Shown piece by piece: positions 54,452 through 64,000 of a DNA stretch of 64,000 nt. The DNA comes from Siphonodentalium dalli. Lineage: Eukaryota > Mollusca > Scaphopoda > Gadilida > Siphonodentaliidae. The DNA is taken from the NCBI GenBank assembly GCA_032622095.1, contig CP136065.1:153267577-153331576 (forward strand), read 5' to 3'. The notes under the pieces are model-generated. The model was not told the origin of the DNA, made no database searches, and saw only the letters and a program-made list of their open reading frames with translations. Positions within the stretch are counted from its first letter, which is position 1. Every line of letters begins with the position of its first letter. The translations under genes and the position numbers were made by a program.

Positions 54452-56796
54452 AGGTGCCAAATAAACGTGCTAGCACGATTATTAATTTTGGACAAAATGG
54501 ACAGACAATCACGATTATTTGGACCCATCACGATTATTTTGTCCGTGGTTTGTCGGAAGAAAACAGAGCTATTTTTTGTCAGAATACAGTTTGTATGTTA
54601 ATGCATGCAGGTTAAACGTGGTTCCAAACTATAGTATCCTATTAACCTATAAATTTGACGATCTTTGAGGTGCGTGTAATGTATATAATACACTGTATAG
54701 ACATCCAATGACCATGTAGCTATGGCTGATTATAGGACAACATGCGGTGGGACATCCCATTTTCCTTTGGGTGTGTCAGCCTCTGGATATGCTTGGATTC
54801 GTTAGATTATAATAATGACTATTTGCAAGAATCGTTTCAATAAATGTTGATCGCAATGTTTCGGGATATACACCGGCCCACCCATGCATGTTGCTGTTGG
54901 TGAAAAGGTGGATGTATTCCAAATTGTTATGATATTATCCAATTTTCATGATTCCGCGATAGACCATACACATAAAATATAACAATGCACTGTGCAGTTC
55001 TATATATGGCAACTGAAAGTGAAACACATATGCTCAGTGCGACTTTCTCGGAATTGATCACATTATATTTATCGCGTGGTTTGACAATTTTCACTTTCTG
55101 GTTGACATAATTCAAGCACTTTAGTCCGAAACAAAAATACTTTCGTACTGTGCATTGTCATCAGTTGTTTGTATACACAACAGGTGATTCGATACAAGGA
55201 AATAAACAAGAAAACATTGGAAATCTGCGATAGAAGCGACATTCTTATTGGCAAACCAGTACGTATATGCACTATATAGTACATGTACCGTATTAGTATG
55301 CGTTACTGGAGTCTCAATTTCCTCTCTGCTTCCTGGCGTGCTTATACAATTCACAAACTCCGGTTCCCCACATCCCCGGACATTTCCCCTTAACAAATAC
55401 ATAGGGCTGAAACAGTTAACCGGATACCATGGCCGTGACCAGTCATGAAAATTCCACGACCGGTTAACCGCAAACAGACAATGCAGTGCTTAAACACCAA
55501 TATATAATCAGATATACATGTAGAAAACGCTGGGATATCAAGGTTTAAGACTCCTCAGTAAAAGTGAACTGTTTGGGACGTGTTATGACAACACGAATCG
55601 GTACTATATATTGCTGAATATTGTTACATAAACATGCACTGCTGAGTCAGGCGGAATTCTTTGATCTTCACGACAGTGTAACTAACTAAGATAATCCATG
55701 TCCGATGATGTGTAATCAAAGCTCGTGCTACAGATTTAGGGTCCCCCGTGCACACAAAATTGAAACCCCCGCAGATTATGTAATTATATGCTGATGCAAT
55801 ATAGCAACTTGATAATGATACAAGCCCCGATCTTGTCAATTGCAAATAGCATATCTTCGTGGCAAGTTGTGTACATGTATGCCTGTATTTATACATGTAT
55901 ATCCTACTATAAATTACCTTATTAAACATATATATATAATTACCGGTATATTATATATATATGGGCCTATATAGTGGCCAGAAAAATTAAATCGCGCAAT
56001 AACTTTAAATAAAAGTCAAGCTTTGGCAAGTGAAATATTAATGGATGGTATATTATGCTGCAAGGGATATAACAGGAGCCAACCGAGTTTAAATTCGGAA
56101 CTCTGCAGCTTAACGCATCTGCAGTATCGAAATCGCCAAGGTTTGCCGATTTCCTTTACGTCACACGAACATTCACAAATTAGCAAAAATTTCCACGTTT
56201 GCTTTCCATTTATAACTGAGTATGTCGGCCTTTAATTGTTTTACTTAAGTTGAATTGTTTGTTGTGAATAATAGACATCATACTTATTATGATATAGACA
56301 TGCATATGGTATGTCAATGTAATCCTACATGGCCGTGGTTAATCAGTTAATCTCGGTTAATTAAAGTGGTTAACCGGTCATGAAAATCCTGTAGGCCCTA
56401 ACCGTTTCAGCCCTACAAATACATCTTTTTATTTTCACTTGTCGTCACATAAATTATAATTGTAACAAGTCTTCGAATATCACTTTGTCACATATTACTA
56501 GTAATAGGCCTACCTCGAATCGATTCACCACTACCATTCCATATAGTACTAATAGTAGTATGTATATAATATTCAGGGCTGTGGTGCATTTAACACACTG
56601 TATACTTATATCTGGTTCTATTTTAAGGTACCAAGAAAGAAAACAAACATTCTTTTGCATGGGATAATCTAAATTGTACCCACAGACTATCACCCCGTGC
56701 CATTACTATAATTATTAGGCACCATTACTATTATTGTTTTCTAGGATAAATACCACCCTTCACTATTATTCGGCCATCACTATTATTAGGCACCTA
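54452..56796. mobile_element. 2.3-kb insertion in the Penelope relic with AGGTGCC ends
   Basis: AGGTGCCAAATAAACGTG at the left and the inverted CACTATTATTAGGCACCT at the right. Subterminal CACGATTATT (left) and ACTATTATT / GGCACCATTACTATTATTG (right) repeats. Penelope coding sequence stops before it and resumes after it (NNNFQFNRNNYLQTG). No transposase recognised; superfamily undetermined. Carries its own hAT insertion. Confidence 0.55.
55402..56415. mobile_element. Non-autonomous hAT element (1.01 kb)
   Basis: TAGGGCTGAAACAGTTAACC at the left and GGCCCTAACCGTTTCAGCCCTA at the right give inverted repeats over the outer ~17 bp; AACCGGTCATGAAAATCC subterminal repeats extend them. CAAATACA is exactly duplicated at 55394-55401 and 56416-56423. 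No transposase. Small ORFs inside (55624-55929, 93-101 codons) have no domain. Confidence 0.85.
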
Positions 56797-57306
56797 AGAG
56801 TACACAATAACAACTTTCAATTTAATAGAAACAACTACCTCCAAACCGGAGTAACTGCAATGCCATCCACGCCAATATAGTCATGGGAGAACTTGAAAAT
56901 AAATTACTTTTCAAAACAGTGCTCAAACCAAATCTTTATCTCAAATATATTGATGATATCCTAATCAACTGGACCCATGTCCAATCCAATCTTGACAAAT
57001 TTTTCGAGTATTTTGACATGTCACATCCGACCATACAATTCACCGCGAATTACAGCACAGATTCGGTCGAATTTCTAGATATCTCTATATTGGCCAAGAT
57101 TCTTCAAACATCAGCACGTTACCGACGCATCTTCCTGCAACCACCTTTCCTATCGAGACGCAGACCACCCAACCTTAAAGAATTACAGAGCATGCCAAAC
57201 TCCCACAAACGAGAGGCAACACGGGTAGTTTTCCACAACCCATTCACACCTTGCGATGAGGATGACTGCTCAGTATGCAGGGGGCCCTCCTCCAAAAAAT
57301 GGTTTA
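56797..57306 (+). pseudogene. Penelope-like element, RT catalytic region part 2
   Basis: After NNNFQFNRNNYLQTGVTAM a small deletion and frame change leads to HANIVMGELENKLL, then LYLKYIDDILINW, with the YIDD catalytic box at about 56948-56959, HPTIQFTANYS and SVEFLDISI. All are typical of Penelope RTs. The frame continues to about 57306, where the B' element enters. Confidence 0.85.
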
Positions 57307-57703
57307 ACCCTTTACCCAACAAACCGGCCAAAACCGGCCAAATAAAGCTTCAACAGCCTAAAATATCTTCGGTCTGTCTCAATAGAACCATACAAATATG
57401 GATATCATTGGAATCGGCTCCTTGATCACATTGTGATAGTTACAGTTATGCCCTGTGCCAATGCCTTCTCTTATATATGCGAGTCGACCATAGGTCGCCT
57501 CGCATATATAAGAGAATGCATTGGCCTAAAAAAATTCTTTTTTTAACACTTTTTACCATATTTTCTTACATTCTTTAACAATTTTATAATTTTTAATGTG
57601 TTAAGCCAATGCATTCTCTTATATATGCGAGGCGACCTATGGTCGACTCGCATATATAAGAGAATGCATTGGCACAGGGCCCTTCTGTTGGGTAAAGGGT
57701 TAA
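57304..57703. mobile_element. Family B' TTAA element inside the Penelope relic
   Basis: TTAA at 57304-57307 and 57700-57703, CCCTTTACCCAACA ends. Almost identical to 22325-22723. It divides the RT from the endonuclease region of the Penelope relic. Confidence 0.85.
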
Positions 57704-58071
57704 AAGCAAAAACACGAACTGCGAGATAAGGCCCTTTCTAGATCCAACTGCCTAACATGCAACTGTGTCTATCACTTACTTACAAACGATGCAACTCCCA
57801 ATACGTGGGGGAAAATAAACGGCACTTCGAAAGATGATTATCAGAACATCGGGCCTATATCAAACACAACAGGAACACCCCGGATCAAGCATTCCACTAT
57901 AATCTACCCGACCACGATCACAACAACCTGTCATATCGAATCATTTACATTATCAGTTGCGAACCAGAGTGGGTAAGGGGACTTTATATCAGAAAAAAAA
58001 TGTGAGATCCACAGGATCTATACACCCTCCAAACACTGACCCCACTTGGCTTGAACAGGAAGGACTTTTAG
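57704..58071 (+). pseudogene. Penelope-like element, GIY-YIG endonuclease region
   Basis: Reads (frameshifted) CNCVYHLL, then YKRCNSQYVGENKRHFER, stop, LSEHRAYIKHNRNTPDQAFH, NLPDHDHNNLSYRIIYIIS and finally LQTLTPLGLNRKDF before TAG at 58069-58071. QYVGE-x-KR, SEHR and the final TLxPxGLN are GIY-YIG endonuclease landmarks of Penelope elements; the first half (VYHLL) corresponds to the GIY strand. One in-frame stop and one frameshift. Confidence 0.75.
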
Positions 58072-58877
58072 ACATTTCCCTCCTTTCATAAATTCATTGT
58101 ACAAAGCAGAATTGCTGAGACGAGTAAAATTAAGTGACACTATAGAATTTCTGCATTATATGCAGTCACATTGCACTAGTATTAATACTGTATTGGGTCT
58201 ATGCAAATTTTAAATAATACCTTGGCGTTGGTACACCCCCCAAAGTAATTGCCATCAATAGAGTATGCTACACCACTATGAGAGCTCCAATTAAAATCTC
58301 TGTCTTCCAACATGAAAAAGTAAAATGAAAAATCTCAGTCAGCCACTGGTGAATAGAGGAGTGATCCGAGTGAAGTAATATTTATAAGCATTATTTTCAG
58401 TATATTGAAACTGGGTACATGTACAAAGGTACATCCATGCAAAAGAAATAAAGAACTAAAGAAGAATTTGAATTGAATCAAATAATGTGAAATTAATTTT
58501 GACATATGAAACTCTTGCACTTCAATGTATAATTAACGGGCACAGTGACAGGCATGAACAAACTCAGGTCTTAGCTTATATGCACTACTATAATTTCTTG
58601 TGGTCTCCCATCTTTAGATGGTCATGTAAACAAACATGGTGGCATATGTTAATTGGACAATACAATGATATTCAAAGACTTTCTCAGCAATTTTCAAGTT
58701 TTTTTCCAAGTTTTCCATTTATGTGTTAAATGAACAGTGCATATTATACTACTGAAAATGAAGATTATTCAATGCCCCCTACGGCAATTTAGACACTTCT
58801 CGGGCCTGTCGTTTGACCGATTCATGTCTATTCCACGCTTTCAAAGCCCTGCATGAAATAAAAAAGTTTTGATTTAA
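58072..58877. other. No gene seen
   Basis: AT-rich, possibly including 3' sequence of the Penelope element. ORFs of 61 and 80 codons overlap on opposite strands without domains. Confidence 0.35.
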
Positions 58878-59065
58878 TTAGCCCTTTCTTTACTAAATGC
58901 ATTATCCCATATAAAAAGTATAAAAGTATACATTGGAATGATCTGGAATGAAATTATTGATCTGGAGGGATGTTCAGGAAATAAAAGTAGATGATAGACT
59001 GATGGACAGGTAGTGAAAGTGTAGAAGGATTCCTACTAATTGATGGGAAATGTTCATAATTGTTG
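58878..59065 (+). mobile_element. Family H element
   Basis: TTAG (mutated TTAA) then CCCTTTCTTTACTAAATGC, ACATTGGAATGATCTGGAAT, GGAGGGATGTTCAGGAAATA and GAAATGTTCATAATTG. Confidence 0.5.
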
Positions 59066-59260
59066 ATGGTTTAAACAAAATTTAAGTTTGTTTTTGTTTT
59101 TTTTTGAAGAATTTAGGGATTTTGTTGAGAGATTTAGGTTTTTTTTTGGAATTTTTGATGATTGAAATGAGCTAGCATTAAAAAGTAATACTTTCGTTAT
59201 TGAACCATGAAACCTGAAAATCAATTATTTCTTTTCAAGTGAAAAGATTACATTAAGAAC

Positions 59261-59440
59261 TACAGTAATGCCCTAAATAATTGACTCCTTAACCACAGCA
59301 GAATTATGGGTAACTTTTCAGGATTTAGTCGGGGAGAGCTTTCCGATGAATGGCAACAAGCCATATTTCCGACTAAATCCTGAAAAGTTACCCATAATTC
59401 TTCTGTGGTTAAGGAGTCAATTATTTAGGGCTTTACTGTA
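59261..59440. mobile_element. Family A MITE, left inner arm deleted
   Basis: TACAGTAATGCCCTAAATAA to TTATTTAGGGCTTTACTGTA. The left arm stops at GGATTTAGTCGG and joins GGAGAGCTTTCCGATG of the right arm. Confidence 0.75.
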
Positions 59441-60016
59441 AATCAAATCGTAGATGAATCATAGTGACATTCACAAGAAGACAATGCTAGTATTGAGATA
59501 TATTGGTTTATAAGCCCTTTGATAACTAGTTACTGGATAATGGGTAGTTAGATGCTTAATTATGTTACGCGCACAATTAAAAATATCGTTCCCCTGACCA
59601 TACATTATGTTTCAAGAGTGCATAGGAATTTGGCCAATTGGTATTTTCTTTTCCCACAGAGCCAACATGAAGACATGTCCTGATTTTGAGTATTAATGTG
59701 AATATCGATTCAATTTGCCCTTAAACCGAGTAATATAATTTTACGACATGATGACATCACCAGTCCGATTAATATAATTTTACCGAGTAATATGGTTTTA
59801 CGACTTGCCACAAACCTACTTCACTGCTAAATAATGTGTAGATATTGATTTTTGTGATGTCACTCATTTGAAAGAGTTGTCAGTTGCCAAGGGGGGATCT
59901 AATTAATAAATAGGATATTACTTGGTCAGTTTGATATTCGGTCTCAGGCTAATGATCATCATCCTGACTGCAAATATAAAATATTTCCATGAGAGGCCAA
60001 TAAAATATTTTGAGTA
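59441..60016. other. No gene seen
   Basis: Unique AT-rich DNA; GAGTAATATAATTTTACGAC and GAGTAATATGGTTTTACGAC are a local repeat near 59728-59800. Confidence 0.4.
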
Positions 60017-60703
60017 GCAGGGTTTCCGCTAGACCAGTCTGGTTGTATTTATTTTCCGATGACCAGTCACTAATGCCACAAACTGCAACAGATCAAAGTG
60101 TTTTTCCGTTGACTATTTCAATTTTATCTGAAACACATTCGAAGAGTCATTCCCCGAAAATGAGGGAAACAATATATGAAACTTATCAGGGTACAATGGC
60201 AAATACAAGCTTAACTTTCCATATCAGAAGTATGATTCTGGTGAGAAAGACTATGTGGCCCACAGGTGGCAGAAAAACTGTGTCGTGTGCGCAGGCAGGA
60301 TTAAACTTGAAACTGGTATGTACTGTATGATAAATAAATCATATGTTAATCCATCCATATATTTCTGTTTGAAAATTATGAATATAAATTGGAATGTATA
60401 ATCATGTGCCATGAACATTAACTTTAATAAATAGTCCTCTTGACAATTTCATAAATAGCAATTCCGCATTCAGGATTAGATTGATCTGATATTACCATGA
60501 CATCTCAACACAATGTGATTTTCAAATTACGGGAGTTGTTTTATAGCCCAATACGACTGCCCAGCACAATTCACTGGTGCAAGGAAACATGTGGGTTTTG
60601 AGTAAGTAATTTTAAAAATTCCATACGAGGGCCAAACCATGGTTTCCAGTCCTATATCCTAGGTTCTACGGACCCTACATTTTAACTCAAGTGGAAACCC
60701 TGC
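60017..60703. mobile_element. Inverted-repeat element with GCAGGGTTTCC ends
   Basis: GCAGGGTTTCCGCTAGACC at the left and AGTGGAAACCCTGC at the right; the outer 11 bases are perfectly inverted. The CAGGG start is hAT-like, but no convincing 8-bp duplication flanks it. The 106-codon ORF at 60010-60330 begins at the element edge and has no recognised domain. Confidence 0.45.
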
Positions 60704-60839
60704 AGTAAGGAGGTTTTTATTAGGGTAGGTAGGGCTGGGAAACCAAGCATTGTGTTATTACGACCTGAGTGAATGGAAACCCATGGGGCATTTCTCTACC
60801 TGTCATATGGGTATACATAGAGAATCTCTAAAAATCGCA

Positions 60840-60951
60840 ATTCTATAGGACATTTATTTATTAACCAAGTGCACTAAATTCGATTCGAGCAGAGCTTTAG
60901 CGAGGGTCGAATCAAATTTAGTGGACGAGGTTAATAAAATTTGTATAGAAT
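60840..60951. repeat. Imperfect palindrome (112 bp)
   Basis: ATTCTATAGGACATTTATTT and CACTAAATTCGATTCGAGC at the left mirror GGTCGAATCAAATTTAGTG and AAATTTGTATAGAAT at the right around AGAGCTTTAGCGAG. Confidence 0.5.
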
Positions 60952-61425
60952 TTGAAATCCTTTTTATCACATATAATCACATTTTAGCAAGAATAACGAT
61001 CTCGGAAACGGCTGGGGTTAAAAAAAAAATAGCATATATTTCCTTATCACAACCAAAGAGGAAGTAAAGACACCTTCAAGAAAAAATATAGTTCCATTTT
61101 AAATGTGTCTTTTCATGCTGACAAGATTGTTCAACCACCAGTATCACCCGTGTTTATCTCATAGTCAATACTAAATAACCCAAATCAAATTGAATATCAT
61201 AATGATATTCTAATTAACATAATAATAAATTTACGGCATTGACATCGATATCATTGCCCTAAACTATTACATCACTGCACGTGCCAATAATACACGTGTG
61301 TCTTACTAGGGGCTAACAAGAGATGAACTGTCGTCTGGTGCATACCCCCTTGTGGCATACCACCTAGTGTGGGCATACCTATAACCTATGACTGATATAC
61401 TCAGAAAGATGGACCAAAAATCATT
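60952..61425. other. No gene seen
   Basis: AT-rich, no repeat or frame identified. Confidence 0.4.
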
Positions 61426-61519
61426 TCTCCCTATGGGAGACTCGCATATATAAGAGAATACATGCACTGCCACATTATCTTTAATGCTGCACCAGCGCAG
61501 CTCCCGTCATGAAAGGCTA
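61426..61519 (+). mobile_element. Family B fragment
   Basis: CCCTATGGGAGACTCGCATA, TAATGCTGCACCAGCGCAGC and TCCCGTCATGAAAGG, the right third of family B. The terminal TTAA has become CTAA. Confidence 0.6.
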
Positions 61520-61593
61520 AGTTTATATTGCCAACATTGCCAATATTTAGTTTTATACCAAGAGTCAAATATTTCCTACTTTTAGTCAAAATT

Positions 61594-61860
61594 ATGACAC
61601 TTGCAGATATATCTGATTAGACATTGATCACTGTCCCTCTAGTCCTTATCCAATGCATATAAAATTTCAATTCAGCTGTTCATGACACTTGCAGATATAT
61701 GTGATCAGACGTTAATCACTGTCACTACATGTATAGTCCCTATCCAAAGCAATATAACATTTCAGCTGAGCTGTTCATGACACTGGCAGATATGTCTGAA
61801 TTAGACTGATCATTGACATTATAGTCACTATATTCAATACAATATCAATACAGAAAACTA
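61594..61860 (+). repeat. Tandem repeat, ~90-bp unit, three copies
   Basis: ATGACACTTGCAGATATATC, AGACATTGATCACTGTC and TTTCAATTCAGCTGTTC recur from 61594, 61682 and 61777, with visible divergence. Confidence 0.6.
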
Positions 61861-63076
61861 CTTGAACTCCAAAGCAGTGCATTCCATTTATAGAGTATTG
61901 TTGGCTTACCATTGAATGGAGTTATGCACCAGGTATTGTTACACTATTAATATCAAGGCTGTTTAACATAATACTAGATTTGTTCATGTATTTGAGATTC
62001 AGCAGCCAGGTTTAGGCTTCAGCCATCGGAAAATAAACTCATACTCATTTATGACCTTTTTACTTCATAATAATAAATTTTGGCACGTTCTGCAGCAATA
62101 ATAACAGGTGGCAACCTGAAAATATGTCAAATGACCATGATTTAGAAAAAAAGCTGACTTTTGTCAAATTTTGCCGATATTTATCCTTTATAATTGTAAA
62201 ATATGGGTTCATGTATTTAACCATAAATTCAGGAAATAAAGTATCATGAAACACAATTTTAAAATAAGCCACAAAAAGTATAGGTCCATTTACTTTCCTC
62301 ACAACAGCCTCACAAGCATGACACTTCAGGATTCACAGGGAGGTAATTTTGGCAGATTTGGATGTCAAGGCACCATTAATCTCGATGACTTGATATAAAG
62401 CACACAAGTGTTTTTGCACTATAAACCCATGTCTGAAATTCATTCATTTGTTGCATTTATTCTGTTGAGTATAGAATAAGATGGTCCCATAAATGGTTGG
62501 ATTTTAGTGTAGAGTACCCCTTTAAGCTTGCAATCCACAGTTGAATCAAACAGAATGTTGTTGAAATTGGGTGTTAAATATACTCTTTAATTTATCTGGC
62601 ATTTAAGAGTAAATAGAAGGGATGGATATTTAAATGGACTCAAGGCCATCAAAGTGACTTAATTCATGAAAAGTAACATCAATTTATATACATCTGTAAA
62701 ACACTTTAACTTGTAATAGAGCTTTGTGAAAGAGTCATCCGAACAAATATGACCGGGGAAAGAAGCTGGGGATGGCAGAGGGAAAATTTTAAAAGCGAGT
62801 TCCTGTTTTGATTGAGAGTCGAAGAACACCTCTTTCATTCAAGCAGTCAGCTTCCATAAAACTTAGATCCCAAAAATTTGGCATGCTCTATATGGATTAT
62901 CTATGAATGATCTAAACAGGAATTGTTTTATATGAAATATATCCCCTGATACAATAAGAGAAAAGAGAATAAAGCCTGATGTAAACGATAGTGAAAATAT
63001 ATGAGAACACGTGGGATATAAAGGAATAACATTACTGACATGCCTATCGGAAAACAATGTGCTGTCTAAATCTTGT
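61861..63076. other. No gene seen
   Basis: Over 1.2 kb of apparently unique AT-rich DNA. ORFs of 79-80 codons on the minus strand have no domain or splice support. It may be intronic if the exon at 63576 is real. Confidence 0.4.
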
Positions 63077-63115
63077 TTAACTCTATCGCTGCCGGGGCGC
63101 ACCGCTCATAAATGA
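63077..63115 (+). mobile_element. Solitary D-like transposon end
   Basis: TTAA followed by CTCTATCGCTGCCGGGGCGC, close to the family D start CTCTTTCGCTGCC. No partner end is visible downstream, so this is a truncated or different element. Confidence 0.4.
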
Positions 63116-63575
63116 CTTGCCTATTAAGGCAAGCAATGTAATTTCTAAAGACTGAAATATTTTAACTTACAACACAATGTCGATTAGCTATGTTTGTTGA
63201 CAAATCACTGTAACAATTTTGTTTACATTGTTTACAATGCTTTCAAAATGAGAAGTTTTGTTTGTTATTCGTTAAACTATCAATAATGAATACAATAATA
63301 AAAAATCATCTATTTCTCCATGTTCTTCTTTTTGGTGATGTTTGTACAGAATATTTTATTGTTTGCACATTGACCCATCCGAGTGCCTTGGATCCCTTTA
63401 ATGTGTTGTGTTCAATTGATGCAAATTGGCATTCAGTTCCAGAAAATTTAAAGTAGCATTCGATCAGACCCTCTTGCATCCATATGCCATGAGAAATCAG
63501 CTTCCATTTCTTAAAGAATAGTATAGGGTGTTAGCTCTAGAGGTCAGAAATCTGAACATAGCTATTAGCACTCAC
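63116..63575. other. No gene seen; possible intron
   Basis: Ends (in minus-strand sense begins) with a consensus GTGAGT donor at 63570-63575. A 64-codon ORF at 63262-63456 has no recognised domain. Confidence 0.35.
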
Positions 63576-63663
63576 CTCACTTGTAGCCCTCAGTCTCTTG
63601 TTCTCTTGTCGCCATGACAGTGCCGTGAAACTTTCAAAAAAATTCCCATCAGACTCTTGCACT
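63576..63663 (-). CDS. Candidate internal coding exon of an unidentified host gene
   Basis: On the minus strand TTTCCTGGTTGCAG precedes the exon and GTGAGT follows it, both excellent splice signals. One base plus 29 codons are open in a single frame: VQESDGNFFESFTALS, then WRQENKRLRATSE; frame one stops at the fifth codon. The length (88 bp) is typical of an internal exon, and the residues suggest a polar helix leading into a coiled coil (RQENKRLRAT). I do not recognise the protein. The rest of the gene would lie outside this window or beyond large introns. Confidence 0.5.
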
Positions 63664-64000
63664 CTGCAACCAGGAAACATCTTCAGTTAAATTAGGTTCA
63701 CAAGAACATCACAAAAACAGAAACATGTTGAAACTAAATGAGAAATTCAGTTTCAGAAACACTCCAAAAGCATGAAGAATTTTGAATAATTTAATCCAAT
63801 GTTAATATAGGCAGGTCACCGCGAGTGTCACATTAAGATTGACACATGGGAAAATGATGATGATCAATCTCCCTAATTAGACGATCCTTGGAAATCAACT
63901 GTCATACCAGGTCATACAATTAAAATTCAAGCAGACTTTCCAATATCCAAAATGAATTTTCGATTTCTCAACCACTGGGACTCAGAGAAGCGACACACTC
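63664..64000. other. No gene seen; probable intron upstream of the 63576 exon
   Basis: Begins (minus-strand sense ends) with the acceptor tract. No further open, splice-flanked segment is recognisable. Confidence 0.35.

Overview
This window looks like non-coding, repeat-dense nuclear DNA from an animal, most likely a marine invertebrate. The base composition is AT-rich, TACATGTA-type words are frequent, and splice-site-flanked candidate exons, Penelope-like, DIRS-like, LINE, SINE and Helitron relics, and large numbers of short non-autonomous DNA transposons are all present. I cannot name the phylum from sequence alone. There is no bacterial-style operon and no long intact gene. Nearly all ORFs are short, and the longest ones lie in transposon relics or repeats. 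The only sequence that looks like host coding DNA is two candidate exons: a terminal exon at 42233-42335 (+), and an 88-bp internal exon at 63576-63663 (-) with consensus acceptor and donor sites.

The dominant content is a community of small transposons. Several families insert at TTAA and duplicate it, and most of those have CCCTTT/CTCTTT-type ends, as expected of piggyBac-type elements. They are: B (CCCTTTCATGAC, with a hairpin core), B' (CCCTTTACCCAACA, two near-identical copies), D (CTCTTTCGCTGCC, two copies), H (CCCTTTCTTTACTAAATGG), P (AGGTACTCAATCC), G (AGGCCCACTTAATT) and a nearly perfect palindrome at 20151-20356. Family D keeps an identical 19-codon ORF beginning MAARKRLRTEEV in both copies, which I read as the start of a lost piggyBac transposase. 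Family A (CAGTAATGCCCTAAATAATCG) is a TA-duplicating fold-back element. Family C (CAAGCCTTGAAATAGTG, with GAATGAGGTCCCC hairpins) is another hairpin family. At least six elements carry 7-8 bp duplications and hAT-like ends.

Layout: 0-9 kb holds A, B, hAT-like, H, P and tandem repeats. 9.4-11.4 kb is the long D copy with a seven-unit minisatellite. 13.7-20.4 kb holds more hairpins, a tandemly duplicated anonymous segment and a LINE tail. 22.3-22.8 kb is a 5S rRNA-derived sequence split by B'. 24.25-27.71 kb is a head-to-tail array of five Helitron-like units. 27.7-41.7 kb is mixed E, G, A, B, C and H repeats with two SINEs and a DIRS-like relic at 40.0-41.0 kb. 42.6-43.9 kb is the short D copy. 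47.16-51.04 kb is a 3.9-kb inverted-repeat element containing a hAT insertion. 54-58 kb is a Penelope-like retroelement (RT plus GIY-YIG) opened by three later insertions, one of which carries its own hAT insertion. 58-64 kb is sparse.

Several nested insertions allow the pre-insertion site to be reconstructed by eye (A into C, P into A, B' into the 5S-derived sequence, B' into the Penelope relic). These give direct support for the target-site assignments and a relative order of activity.
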